In this document: in pieces, positions 1 through 8,393 of the stretch
Layout: each line of letters starts with the position of its first letter
Position numbering within the stretch: position 1 is the first letter of the stretch
NCBI RefSeq assembly: GCF_000418325.1
Contig: NC_021658.1
Coordinates: 3,920,001 to 3,984,000 of the forward strand
Source of the DNA: Sorangium cellulosum So0157-2
Lineage (GTDB): Bacteria; Myxococcota_A; Polyangia; Polyangiales; Polyangiaceae
Direction: 5' to 3'
Length of the DNA stretch: 64,000 nucleotides
Translations under genes and position numbers: made by a program
The notes under the pieces: generated by a model
The model's input: only the letters and a program-made list of their open reading frames with translations
Told to the model about the DNA's origin: nothing
Databases searched by the model: none

Positions 1-57
1 CGGGCACAGCCCCGCCGCCTACCGCCGCTCCGCCTGACGGCGCGGAGGCGGGCTCGG

Positions 58-1515
58 TCAGTCGAACTCGGTCACCGAGTCCCTCCGCTGGGACACGCGC
101 AGATAGGTGAGCGGCGAGTGGTCGGCCAGCGAGAAGCGCAGCTTGATCCAGTGGAGGAAAGGCAGCTGCTCGATGACGAAGGCCGCGACCCCGAGCGCGA
201 GGCCCAAGGTGGCGGACCAGGTCTGGTTCACCTTCCCGGCGTGCTCGCCCCAGCCGGACCCGTTGGCGCGCAGCTCCTGGCCGAAATGCGAGAACGACCC
301 CGCCGAGATCGGCGGGAGCGACGGCACCACGTCCACCCCGTAGACATGACGGAACAGCTTGTCCCCGAAGCACCGGCCGAGCTTGTCGGCGAACACCTTG
401 TTGCCGACCATCGGCTGCCCGAAGGTGTAGACGCCGCGCAGGCACCCCTGCAGCGCCTGGAGGTCTTCCACCGCGTCTTCCGGAGCCTCGTTGGCCATGA
501 AGAGCTGCGACGCGGCGAGGACCGCCAGCGCGCCGCCCAGGCTGTGGCCGGTGATGTAGAGCGCCCTCAGCTCGGGCTTCTCCGCGCGCATCGGCCCGGC
601 CTCGCGCGCGCGCAGATGTCCAGCGGCCGCGTGGGGCGCCAGCGCCGCCGACGGCGCGGACGAGGTGCTCTCGTCACACCCGGGCGTCGCGGCGGCGTCC
701 TCCGGCCGTCCTCTGCCGGCGCTCTCCGGAGCGACCTTGTCCAGCAGCCGCTCCTTGGCGTCCTGCACGATGAGCTTCTTGACCGCGCGCACCTCCTCGA
801 GGACCTTGTCGAGCCGCGCCTCGTCGACGCTGCGCACGAGCCCGTCGAGCGTCACCGAGCGGACGGCGGTCCTCTCGATCTCCCGCGAGAGCTCGTCGTC
901 GATGCGGCGCCCGTGGAGGGCGCCCCTCAGCATCACCAGGAGGGGCGACCACACGGCCCGGGCGGCCCGGTAGAAGCCGCCATGCACCGTCCCCGCCGCG
1001 TGGAACGGCTCCGGCTTCACGGCCGCGTCGGTCAGCCAGGTGATCACGTTCCTCAGCCTCGTCCCGCGGAAGCAGAGGATCGCCAGCTGCTTGCACGGGC
1101 TCTGGACCAGGTATGCGCTCGTGTCGACGAAGAGCTCCTCGTTGGTGAGCGAGACCTCGACGCACGTCGCCCCCTGGAGGCCCCGGCGGCCCATGATCCT
1201 GGTGAAGGTGTCGATATCCGAGTACGCCCACGCCGACGCGGTGGCGAGGAGCTGCGCCGCCCGGCTGTCGTACTCCCCCGGCCTGCTCTTGAGCAGGTGC
1301 TCGACGATCCCGCGGGCGCTCGGGGCCTCCCGACCGCCGAGCATCGTCGGCTCTCCGGCGCTGCCCCGGCTCGCCGTGACGACCCGGGGTCGTCGAGGGA
1401 CCGGGAACGGCACATCGCTGCTGTCCGCGCGGTCGGCGCTCGCCGTCTCTGCGCGTCCAAGCTCGCGATCGATCTCGGGATTATCACGGTTCGTACAAGC
1501 GACCTGAAACCTCAT
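58..1515 (-). CDS. Class 3 lipase-like alpha/beta hydrolase
   Basis: A 485-residue protein of the lipase class 3 (fungal lipase-like) fold, expected to hydrolyse acylglycerol or other ester bonds. The nucleophile elbow is TGHSLGGA with Ser at about residue 325. A plausible acid lies in the GVDVVPSLPP stretch and a plausible catalytic His in ADHSPLTYLR near the C-terminus. The FRGT motif near residue 150 and HGGFYRA near 179 are typical of the family. An insert of about 110 residues (about 205-315), partly low-complexity, separates the N-terminal half of the fold from the nucleophile. No signal peptide is obvious, so the location is uncertain. The ATG at 1515 was chosen over the in-frame GTG two codons upstream because a G-rich ribosome-binding stretch (GAGGGGGG) precedes it. 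It is divergent from the next gene. The substrate is unknown. Confidence 0.85.
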   Translation of the reverse strand: MRFQVACTNRDNPEIDRELGRAETASADRADSSDVPFPVPRRPRVVTASRGSAGEPTMLGGREAPSARGIVEHLLKSRPGEYDSRAAQLLATASAWAYSDIDTFTRIMGRRGLQGATCVEVSLTNEELFVDTSAYLVQSPCKQLAILCFRGTRLRNVITWLTDAAVKPEPFHAAGTVHGGFYRAARAVWSPLLVMLRGALHGRRIDDELSREIERTAVRSVTLDGLVRSVDEARLDKVLEEVRAVKKLIVQDAKERLLDKVAPESAGRGRPEDAAATPGCDESTSSAPSAALAPHAAAGHLRAREAGPMRAEKPELRALYITGHSLGGALAVLAASQLFMANEAPEDAVEDLQALQGCLRGVYTFGQPMVGNKVFADKLGRCFGDKLFRHVYGVDVVPSLPPISAGSFSHFGQELRANGSGWGEHAGKVNQTWSATLGLALGVAAFVIEQLPFLHWIKLRFSLADHSPLTYLRVSQRRDSVTEFD

Positions 1516-1899
1516 GGCCACCCCCCCTCATCTCTCCTGTCGATTGCCGGCCGTCGCGGCGAAGGCGCACGTCGCCATCCGCTTGCGCGATCGAGGCCCT
1601 CTGTCGATCCGCGCTCCGCGATCTGCGAGGCACGAGCGCGGCCCAGCAGCGGCGGAGAAGCGACGCCCACCGTACCACGGCCGCCCCGCGCGCGGTGAGT
1701 CGCAATCTGGCTACGGCGCGTCCACGCCGCGAGGCTGCCAGGGCGGGCGCATACTCCCAGGACAGAACAACGGGACCGCGCCGTGGAGAGAGACCCTGAA
1801 GGCGCCGCTGCCCGCGAGCCGCCCTGGCGGCGCGCCCGGTCAACACATTGGCGCCGCCGGTCAAGGACGGGGCGCGCGCTCGTCCTCATCCTCTCCGGC
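1516..1899. other. Intergenic region between divergent genes
   Basis: About 380 bases between the divergent starts of the lipase gene and the TerB/Coq4-like gene. I see no convincing short gene, RNA or clear promoter. Reading frames running through it lack a recognisable protein. Confidence 0.5.
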
Positions 1900-2868
1900 A
1901 TGACCTACCTCATTCCGAGCCAAGAGCAGGCGCACGCGGGTCTGCGTGCCATCAAGGGCGTCCTCACCTCGGCCGGTCCCCTCGACGGGCCGCGGCGCGA
2001 CGCGATCGCCGCGGTGCAGCGGCACCTCCTCCACACGGCGCACGACATCGACGCGCTCGCCCCGATCGCGCCCGAGGAGCTCGCGGCCGCCGTCCGCGAG
2101 CCCGCGCTCCGCGAGCAGCTCGTGAGCGGCCTCGTCGCGATGACCCTGTGCGGCGAGCGCATCGACGAGCGCGAGCTGCTCGAGGTCGAGCGCTTCGCCG
2201 CGGCGCTCGGGGCGCGCCCGCCCGCGGTCCGCCAGCTCCAGCGCCTCCACGAGCGGCGGCTGCTCCTCCTGCGCATCGACATCAGCCGCAACGCGCTGCT
2301 CGGCAAGAGCGTGCGGCGCATGCTCGACGAGGGCGGCGTATCCGGGCTCGCCAAGAACCTCGCGAGCTTCGCCGGCCTCCTGGAGAACGAGCCCGTGGCC
2401 GCGCGCTACCGCGCCCTCGAGGGGTACCCGGAGGGCACCCTCGGCAAGGCGCTCTTCACCTTCTATCGAGAGAACGGCTTCTCCTTTCCCGGCGAGAAGC
2501 GCGGCGTGCCCGAGGGCGTGCTCACCCACGATCTCAGCCACATCCTCGCCGGCTACGGCACCGACCTCCGCAGCGAGGCGCTGACGATCGCCCTCCAGGC
2601 GGGGTATCGCCGCGAGAACCCGTTCGGCATCCTCGTGTTCCTGCTGGTCCAGCTCCAGCAAGGGATCCAGGTCACGGTGCTCGCGCCGTCGCAGCAGGGG
2701 ATGCTGGCGGCGCCGGGGCTCGCCGACGATCTCGTGCGCTCGTTCGTTCGAGGCACGAAGATGAACATCGACCTGATGGACGACTGGGATTTCTGGTCGG
2801 TCATGGACGTGGACGTCGAGGAGCTGCGCCGCCGTTACGGCGTCCTTCCCTGGGCGGCCGCGGCCTGA
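1900..2868 (+). CDS. TerB-like / Coq4-like domain protein
   Basis: A 322-residue protein. The C-terminal half carries the Coq4 signature HDxxHx(11)E: His210, Asp211, His214 and Glu226 (THDLSHILAG then the Glu in LRSEAL). It is preceded by the PEGTLGKA stretch also typical of Coq4. In Coq4 these residues bind a metal in a protein of the ubiquinone-synthesis complex. The N-terminal half is helical, with a stretch around residues 73-104 (LVSGLVAMTLCGERIDERE) resembling TerB-like tellurite-resistance domains. The open frame extends upstream to 1783, but the ATG at 1900 fits the start of similarity. It is convergent with the vWA gene of the kinase/phosphatase operon, with 6 bases between stops, so a shared function is possible but not proven. 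A real role in quinone synthesis is doubtful; the fold may serve as a lipid- or isoprenoid-binding module. Confidence 0.7.
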   Translation: MTYLIPSQEQAHAGLRAIKGVLTSAGPLDGPRRDAIAAVQRHLLHTAHDIDALAPIAPEELAAAVREPALREQLVSGLVAMTLCGERIDERELLEVERFAAALGARPPAVRQLQRLHERRLLLLRIDISRNALLGKSVRRMLDEGGVSGLAKNLASFAGLLENEPVAARYRALEGYPEGTLGKALFTFYRENGFSFPGEKRGVPEGVLTHDLSHILAGYGTDLRSEALTIALQAGYRRENPFGILVFLLVQLQQGIQVTVLAPSQQGMLAAPGLADDLVRSFVRGTKMNIDLMDDWDFWSVMDVDVEELRRRYGVLPWAAAA

Positions 2869-2874
2869 CGCGGC

Positions 2875-3699
2875 TCACGCGCCGAAGCCGCCGGCGGCCG
2901 TCTTCGAGAACGACGCGCCGCCCTGGCTGGCGCGCACCGCCGACTGCGAGAACAGCGCGAACGCCTTGCGGATGTCGGCCGCGTCGCTCTTCGGCGTCAG
3001 GATCCAGCGGTCCTCGATCCCCATGTCGCGGAAGACGGCGCGGAAGTCGGTGTTCTTGTCGTCGATGCCGATCGCCGCCACGATGTGGGCCTCGGCGCGG
3101 CGCATGTCGCGGACGAGCGCGCACACGTCCTTGGCCTTGGCCCACGTCGACCCCGCGTCGGCGCCGTCCGAGATGATCAGCGTCACCGTGCGCGCCGGGA
3201 CGCCGCTCAGCGCGAACTCCTGCGCCTTCGCGATCACCGTTCCCAGGAGCACCACCGCCTGGTCGTAGAGCGGCGTGCCGAGCTCGGGGTCGTAGTTCTT
3301 CGTGTCCATCTTCACCGCCTGGGCGATCGGGCAATACGGATACAGCACGGTCCCGTTCAGGTAGCGGTTGTGCGCAAGGATGGAGTCGCGCTGCTTGGAG
3401 TCGGCGAGGGCGCTCACCACCAGGTTGTGCCCGTCCCGCACCGCCCGGGCGTTGCCGGCGAACTTGATGGATCCCGAGTCGTCGGGCATCACGGTGACCA
3501 GCACCACCTCCGACGACGCCACGTCGTCCACCTGCACGCCGAAGCCGGCCTGGATCTGGGCGCCCAGGTCCGTGATGTGCAGCGCCTGCATCGCCTCGGG
3601 CGAGAGCGCGCCCTCGTCCCGCGCGGCCTCGAACAGCTGCTCGATGTCGAGCGAGCCGCCGCCGTTCATCGTCTTACCGTCGTCTCTGCTCATGTTCAT
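2875..3699 (-). CDS. vWA-domain protein (TerY-like)
   Basis: A 274-residue cytoplasmic protein with a von Willebrand A domain. The metal-ion-dependent adhesion site is intact: DxSxS at residues 73-77 (DDSGS), a Thr in the GTPLYDQ loop, and Asp in IISDGADAG. No zinc ribbon is present here; it sits instead in the kinase of the same operon. The ATG at 3699 was chosen because GGAGAG lies at good distance upstream; a second Met two codons later is possible. It is the last gene of a minus-strand operon, 44 bases after the nicotinamidase. The vWA + PP2C + kinase combination is that of the TerY-P triads known from tellurium/stress-response systems, where the vWA protein is thought to be a scaffold or a phosphorylation target. 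The role here is inferred. Confidence 0.8.
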   Translation of the reverse strand: MNMSRDDGKTMNGGGSLDIEQLFEAARDEGALSPEAMQALHITDLGAQIQAGFGVQVDDVASSEVVLVTVMPDDSGSIKFAGNARAVRDGHNLVVSALADSKQRDSILAHNRYLNGTVLYPYCPIAQAVKMDTKNYDPELGTPLYDQAVVLLGTVIAKAQEFALSGVPARTVTLIISDGADAGSTWAKAKDVCALVRDMRRAEAHIVAAIGIDDKNTDFRAVFRDMGIEDRWILTPKSDAADIRKAFALFSQSAVRASQGGASFSKTAAGGFGA

Positions 3700-3743
3700 C
3701 GCCTCTCTCCTCTTCTTCGCTTCACCGGGCAGCCAGCGCCGCG

Positions 3744-4790
3744 CTAGACGAGCCAGCGCGCGATCGGGTCGGTGCTCTTCACGAGGTTCATCCCGGCGGC
3801 GGCGAACCGGCTCAGCGCCTTGTCCGCCTCGGCCGTGAAGTCGGCGACGAACCCCCCCTTGCCGTCGGGCACCGTGACCGGCGACATGCAGTCCGTCATC
3901 ACGTAGATCTTCTTCGCGAGCGCGCGATCGGTGAGCGCGATCTCGGTCAGGATGTCCTCGATCGAGCTGCGCACGCAGTGGCTCGCCGCCTGGCCGGCGA
4001 TGAGCACCGCGTCCGCGTGGAGCAGCGTCTTCAAAAAGAGCGTGCTCCGCTGCGCCAGCGGCTGGCCGTCGTGGCGCGTCAGGACCTCGGGCTGCATCAC
4101 CGAGTAGTTCTCGGTGAGCGGGTTGCCGCCCTTGACCTCCACCCACGACTGCACCCCGCGCGCGAACGCGTGGAACATCCGCGCCTCGTGCACGACGCCC
4201 GCGAGCGCGTGGCCGTCGCTGCCGAGGATGCAGTGCGGCGGCCACAGGTACAGCTTGTATTTGCCCGCCTTCTCGAGCTCCTCGCAGTAGTACCGGACCT
4301 GCTTCATCAGCCACGGATAGCTCCCGCCGCAGAGCCACCTCGCCACGGCCGGGTTCGGCCGCACCTCCCCCGCGTCGATCTGCGCCGTCGTGATCTCGCG
4401 GTGCGCCGAGAGCGGCCGGTCCTCGCGATCCACCCAGAAGGACGGGAAGAAGATCTGGTACGCGAAATGGGTGTCCATCGTGACCGTGACGTTCGTGATG
4501 GACGCGAGGTTCTTGTAGATGAACTCGGCGATGCGGCGGCTGTCGTCGACCGCGCCCGTGCCGCTCCTGCCGGCGACGTAGAGCGACCCCTGCGGAAAGC
4601 AGAAGTCCTTCTGCACGTCGATGAGCAGGAGGTGCACGTTCCGCGCGTCCGCGGCCGACGGCTTGACGCCGTGCGCCTTCCGCCACGCGGCGGCGGCGCC
4701 GTGGAGCGCCGTCTCGTCGGGGTGGTAACCCCACCGCTCGGCGTTCCTCGGATCGTAGAAGGCGGGCAGCGGGAGCTCTGTCGTCGTCAT
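3744..4790 (-). CDS. PncA-type nicotinamidase / cysteine hydrolase, N-terminally extended
   Basis: A 348-residue member of the isochorismatase-like hydrolases whose details match nicotinamidase: catalytic Asp58 (IDVQKDF), Lys220 in VKGGNPLTENYS (compare KGxxPxxxxYS in PncA) and Cys272 (GQAASHCVRSS). Metal ligands are Asp106/His108 (MDTHF) and His186 (WPPHC). It would convert nicotinamide to nicotinic acid, feeding NAD recycling. It is longer than usual nicotinamidases (about 200 residues), with roughly 50 extra residues at the N-terminus and inserts at about 110-180. The ATG at 4790 has a GAGGAGAG ribosome site. It lies third in the operon, 58 bases after the kinase. The operon promoter carries the same operator as nrtR, which agrees with control by an NAD-metabolism regulator. 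Activity on a different amide cannot be excluded. Confidence 0.8.
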   Translation of the reverse strand: MTTTELPLPAFYDPRNAERWGYHPDETALHGAAAAWRKAHGVKPSAADARNVHLLLIDVQKDFCFPQGSLYVAGRSGTGAVDDSRRIAEFIYKNLASITNVTVTMDTHFAYQIFFPSFWVDREDRPLSAHREITTAQIDAGEVRPNPAVARWLCGGSYPWLMKQVRYYCEELEKAGKYKLYLWPPHCILGSDGHALAGVVHEARMFHAFARGVQSWVEVKGGNPLTENYSVMQPEVLTRHDGQPLAQRSTLFLKTLLHADAVLIAGQAASHCVRSSIEDILTEIALTDRALAKKIYVMTDCMSPVTVPDGKGGFVADFTAEADKALSRFAAAGMNLVKSTDPIARWLV

Positions 4791-4848
4791 GGTCTCTCTC
4801 TCCTCTCGTGCGGCCCGCGGAGGCGGGCCGATCAGGTCAGCGTTGGAT

Positions 4849-6789
4849 TCACGCAATACGAAGCAAGGTGATCGCCTGCGCGTCGACGACGAACAGGCCC
4901 TCTGGCCCGACGAGCAGCCGGGAAGCCTGGGTGACGAACGGCTCGGTGCCGGGGAACTGCCGCGTCTCCACGAGCGCTCCCCCTCGGACCTCGACGCGGA
5001 CGACGCCGCCGTCGGTCGCCGAGAGCAGGAACCCGGACGCCGCGCACTTGCCCGTGAGCGCCCCGAGCCACGAGCCGCCGCCCCCCTCGCCGTCGGCGAC
5101 CGCCTCGACGGCGCCGTCCTCGCCCACGACGACGCACCGGTGCACCGTCCGGCCGGCCTGCTCGGCCGCGAGGAAGAGCCACGCGCGCCCGCGGCCGGCG
5201 CGCGGCGCCGCCCCGTCGAACACGCAGGTGGCCGAGGTGAGCTTGCCGCCGGGGAAAGGCAGCTTGACCGTGTCCTTGAGGCCCGGCCGCTCGGCGTCGA
5301 AGACGAACGCGATCGAGACGTTCCCGGCCCGATAGAAGCCGAGCCCGAAGCGGGGACCGACCCAGAACACCGTTTGCCCGGCGAGGACATCGCCCATCGC
5401 GACGGCGCCCGCCTCGCCCGACAGCGCGGCGGCGCCCGGCCTGCCGCTGCGCAGGAGCTTCCCGCCGCGCGTCCAGTAGCGGGCGCGCTCGTTGACGCCG
5501 AAGGCGGGGCTCGTCCCCAGGCAATCCACCGGGATCCGCTCGGGCGCCGCCCCCGGCGAGAGCACCACGAGCTCGCCGCCGCGGCCGATCAGCGTCGCCC
5601 GCCCTTGCACCGCGAACCGCATCGCGGGGTGGGGCGCGCCGGACAGGACGACCGACCCGTCCTCGCGCAGGAATCGCCCGCCCTCGTGCACGAGATAGGC
5701 GAGCCCGCCCGGCCCGGCGGACGCGGCGAGGATCACCCCGCGCGTGCTCAGGAGCCGCGTCGCGAGCACCTCGCCGTGGACCACGGTCGACGCCTTGACG
5801 GCCGCCGGCGCCGCGCCCGCGCAGGTCGGGCAGGCAGGGCGCGCGTGCTCGACGCCGCACGACGCGCACCGCGTCCACGCGAGGTCCTCGAGCAGCCGGC
5901 GCGGGAAGACGCCGCGCTGATCCTTGACGAAGACGCGGTACAGCGCGTCGAGGAGATCGTCGGGCAGCACGCGGTAGGGGATCGCCGGCTTCGGATACCG
6001 CACCTCGCGGTCGAACACGGTGATGCGGCGGAGCGGCCTCGCGCACTCGGGCACGCGCGCCGACGCGGACCGAGGCCGGAAGACGCCGCCATAGGGCCCC
6101 ACGCAGAGCAGGCTCTGCATGACCATCACGGCGAACGCGTACCAGTCGGAGTCCTGCGAATAAGGCCTCCCCAGCGCCGGCCGGGGCAGGGAAGGGTCGC
6201 AGAGCAGCGGATCGACGAAGCGCTCGGTGAACACCTGGCACAGGAACGGGCCGAACTGGAAGCTGTCGGCGTCGATGACGAACGCCTCGCCGCCCGCGAC
6301 GAGGACGTTGAGATCGTTGAAGTCGCCGATCACCACGCCCCGGCCGTGGATCGCCTCCACGGTCCGGTGGAGCCCCGCGAGCACCTCGGAGACCGCGGCC
6401 GACGAGAGCCCGCCGTGGCGCATCGACGGCTCGCCGTACCGCAGGAGCGGCTCGGCGCCGCGCACGAGGCGCATGGCGTAGCCCACGATGCGCTTCTTCG
6501 ATTTGTCGGTCGCGAGCTCGGCGGGCGCGATCACCTGGGCGGGCAGCGCGCCGGGAAAGGCGCGCAGCTTGTCCTGGTGGCGCTCGATGCGGTCCTGCGC
6601 GGCGCGCTGCTCGGCGTCCTGTCCGGCGTAATCCGGGTGATCGGGCGTCTTCCAGACCTTGAGCGCGCGGCCGTCGCCGAGGTCGAACACGTCCGCCTCT
6701 CCGCCCTTGCCGATCGAGGCCCGAGGGTCGAGCCGAACCCGCTTTGCTCCGAGATAAACGTCCACCTTCGCCTCCTCCGGGCGCACCAA
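4849..6789 (-). CDS. Atypical protein kinase with zinc ribbon and beta-rich C-terminal domain
   Basis: A 646-residue protein. Residues 20-290 are a protein-kinase-like domain: glycine loop GKGGEADV (27-34), Lys44 in ALKV, a catalytic loop rewritten as IGDFNDLN (Asp156, Asn161, no HRD) and a metal Asp in VIDADSF in place of DFG. A four-Cys zinc ribbon follows (Cys308, 311, 320, 323). The remaining 310 residues are repetitive, beta-rich and probably a propeller-like sensor. Kinase plus zinc ribbon next to PP2C and vWA genes is the TerY-P arrangement. It would phosphorylate an unknown target, with the upstream phosphatase as antagonist. It is second in the operon, 51 bases after the PP2C gene. 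No membrane segment is seen, so it is expected to be cytoplasmic. Confidence 0.75.
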   Translation of the reverse strand: MVRPEEAKVDVYLGAKRVRLDPRASIGKGGEADVFDLGDGRALKVWKTPDHPDYAGQDAEQRAAQDRIERHQDKLRAFPGALPAQVIAPAELATDKSKKRIVGYAMRLVRGAEPLLRYGEPSMRHGGLSSAAVSEVLAGLHRTVEAIHGRGVVIGDFNDLNVLVAGGEAFVIDADSFQFGPFLCQVFTERFVDPLLCDPSLPRPALGRPYSQDSDWYAFAVMVMQSLLCVGPYGGVFRPRSASARVPECARPLRRITVFDREVRYPKPAIPYRVLPDDLLDALYRVFVKDQRGVFPRRLLEDLAWTRCASCGVEHARPACPTCAGAAPAAVKASTVVHGEVLATRLLSTRGVILAASAGPGGLAYLVHEGGRFLREDGSVVLSGAPHPAMRFAVQGRATLIGRGGELVVLSPGAAPERIPVDCLGTSPAFGVNERARYWTRGGKLLRSGRPGAAALSGEAGAVAMGDVLAGQTVFWVGPRFGLGFYRAGNVSIAFVFDAERPGLKDTVKLPFPGGKLTSATCVFDGAAPRAGRGRAWLFLAAEQAGRTVHRCVVVGEDGAVEAVADGEGGGGSWLGALTGKCAASGFLLSATDGGVVRVEVRGGALVETRQFPGTEPFVTQASRLLVGPEGLFVVDAQAITLLRIA

Positions 6790-6840
6790 GAGCCTCGTTA
6801 TCCACTCCGCGACCCCCGCGATCTCGCGCGGGGCCGCGGG

Positions 6841-7704
6841 TCAATCGCGCGCGCTCTGCGCCCTCCGCACGACGACGAGCGTCGTGTCGTCGCGCAGCAG
6901 CCCGCCCTCGCGCTCCATCCGCTCTTCCTTCCACACCGGCCGCGTCACCGCGCGGTTGATGAGCGCGAGCCGCCGCCGCACCGCGTCCGGGTTGGCGAAC
7001 ATGCGATCGTCCTCCCAGAACCTGGAGAGCGGGCCGACCGCGCCGCCGCCGCCCGGCATCTGCCGGGACGACGACTCCAGGAGATCGAGCGCGCCGTCGG
7101 TGCCGAGCAGGGCGGTCCGGAGGGCGCTCGACGGAAATACGCGGTGCACGACGAAGCGCGGCGCCTCGCCGCCCGGCGGGCGATCGAGCAGGCCGTACGC
7201 GAGGTACGGGGGCTCGTTCCGCGGGAAAGGGCCGAGCCGCAGGAGCTCGTCGCCGAGGGCGATCAGGCCGTCGCCGAGGGAGAACGCGCACGCCCTGTCC
7301 CCGGAGACGGCGAGGCCGACCACGGTGAAGAGGAGGTAGGTCGATGCGACCTCGGCGAGGCTCCCGCCCATGCCCACTGCCATCGTCCTGAGCGGCGCGA
7401 GCGTCCCGCGCCGCACCTCTTCCCACGTCTCCGGCGACTCGATATCTCCACCCCGCCGGAGCGCGCCGAGCACCTGCTCGGTCACGAGCCGCGCCCCGAG
7501 CGCCGCGCCCACCTCGCTGCGCGCGCCGCTGCCGCAGCCGTCGCAGACCACCGCGGCCAGACAGCCGCCCTCGGCCCGGAAGGCATAGGCATCCTGGTTG
7601 GGCCGCCCCACCGCGAGGTGATCGGTCCCCGTCACCGTGCCCCCGGCGATCTCGAACGGCGAGCCTCGGGCGATGACCGCCGAGGATGCGGCTTCGCAAG
7701 ACAT
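6841..7704 (-). CDS. PP2C-family protein phosphatase
   Basis: A 287-residue Ser/Thr phosphatase of the metal-dependent PP2C family. Metal-binding Asp residues are visible in the motifs NQDAYAF (Asp38), VVCDGCGSG (Asp55), LGTDGALDL and DDTTLVVV near the C-terminus. It is the first gene of the four-gene minus-strand operon and probably reverses the action of the kinase encoded next. The ATG at 7704 was preferred over one at 7761 because an AGAAGG ribosome site precedes it and homology begins soon after. The leader from the predicted start site near 7873 is about 170 bases. The operator and promoter at 7874-7908 indicate NrtR-type repression. Confidence 0.8.
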   Translation of the reverse strand: MSCEAASSAVIARGSPFEIAGGTVTGTDHLAVGRPNQDAYAFRAEGGCLAAVVCDGCGSGARSEVGAALGARLVTEQVLGALRRGGDIESPETWEEVRRGTLAPLRTMAVGMGGSLAEVASTYLLFTVVGLAVSGDRACAFSLGDGLIALGDELLRLGPFPRNEPPYLAYGLLDRPPGGEAPRFVVHRVFPSSALRTALLGTDGALDLLESSSRQMPGGGGAVGPLSRFWEDDRMFANPDAVRRRLALINRAVTRPVWKEERMEREGGLLRDDTTLVVVRRAQSARD

Positions 7705-7873
7705 GGAAATACCTTCTGCGCCCGGCGCGGGGGCGCGGCGGCCGGATGTCGGGCCGAACATAGCGGCCCAGCAGACCGCGAGACGCGCGGCGCTCCCGGC
7801 GTCAGAGCTCCACCATCGACGCCGGTCGTGGGGGCTCGAACGCGGCGAGCATCCGACTGTTCGTGTTCAGTAC

Positions 7874-7908
7874 ACACTAAGCTTAGTGTTCGATGCACAC
7901 CATGTCAA
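7874..7908 (-). promoter_or_regulatory. Promoter with NrtR-like operator for the PP2C-kinase-nicotinamidase-vWA operon
   Basis: Reading the minus strand, TTGACA (7908-7903), a 17-base spacer and TAAGCT (7885-7880) form a sigma-70-like promoter. Its -10 element lies inside the perfect 16-bp palindrome ACACTAAGCTTAGTGT (7874-7889). The same architecture, with TTGACATGGTGT and the TAAGCTT core conserved, stands before nrtR at 13685-13719. A protein bound at the palindrome would block RNA polymerase. Assigning it to NrtR is inference from the autoregulatory position of the second copy. The promoter points away from the short plus-strand gene at 8008. Confidence 0.75.
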
Positions 7909-8007
7909 CCCCCTCGGGCGGAATGTGCGGGGCGCATCCCTTGGTCGCCGCGTGCTGGCGAGGTCGTGGCATGCGGGCCCGTGCGCTCCGGTCGAAGGCG
8001 GCGACCT

Positions 8008-8271
8008 GTGGCGACCTACGCGAGCTACCGCGCCCGCATGACGCCGATCCTCTCGTCCTACGGCGGCGCCTTCGGCCACGATTTCATCGTGGCGCGCGTG
8101 CTGAAGGGGGACGCGCGCATCAACCGCGTCTTCACGCTCCTGCTCCCCGACCGCGCGACGCGGGAGCGGTTCTTCGCGGACGCGCAGTACCTCGCGGCGC
8201 GCGCCGAGCTCTCCGAGCCATCGGTCGCGACGGCGCTCGTCCTCGGCGAGATCGAAGCGACGGTGGCGTGA
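8008..8271 (+). CDS. DUF1330-like small protein, N-terminus possibly missing
   Basis: An 87-residue protein resembling DUF1330/dimeric alpha-beta barrel proteins: YRARMTPILSSYGGAFGHDF, then a strand INRVFTLLLPD and the helix with RFFADAQYLAAR. Family members usually begin with a further beta strand of about 10 residues that is absent here. The GTG at 8008 was chosen because GAAGG lies nine bases upstream and family similarity begins almost at once; an ATG at 8038 would cut into the conserved part. It lies 100 bases from the NrtR-like promoter of the opposite operon. No substrate can be named. It may be intact or a 5'-truncated remnant. Confidence 0.55.
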   Translation: MATYASYRARMTPILSSYGGAFGHDFIVARVLKGDARINRVFTLLLPDRATRERFFADAQYLAARAELSEPSVATALVLGEIEATVA

Positions 8272-8393
8272 GCGGCCCCGTCCGCCGCGACGGCGACGGC
8301 GACGGCGCTGCGCGGCCGGCGATCGACATACCGGATGCGCGCGAACCGGCGCGATCCGCCGGCTCCTCCGTGCTCGATTCCTCCACGAAACGG

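Noticed and set aside
4789..8271. A 1160-codon plus-strand open frame opposite the kinase and PP2C genes
   Set aside because: It is an antisense shadow of high-GC genes: Arg/Ala/Gly-rich with no domain, except the last 87 codons, which are reported as the DUF1330-like gene.
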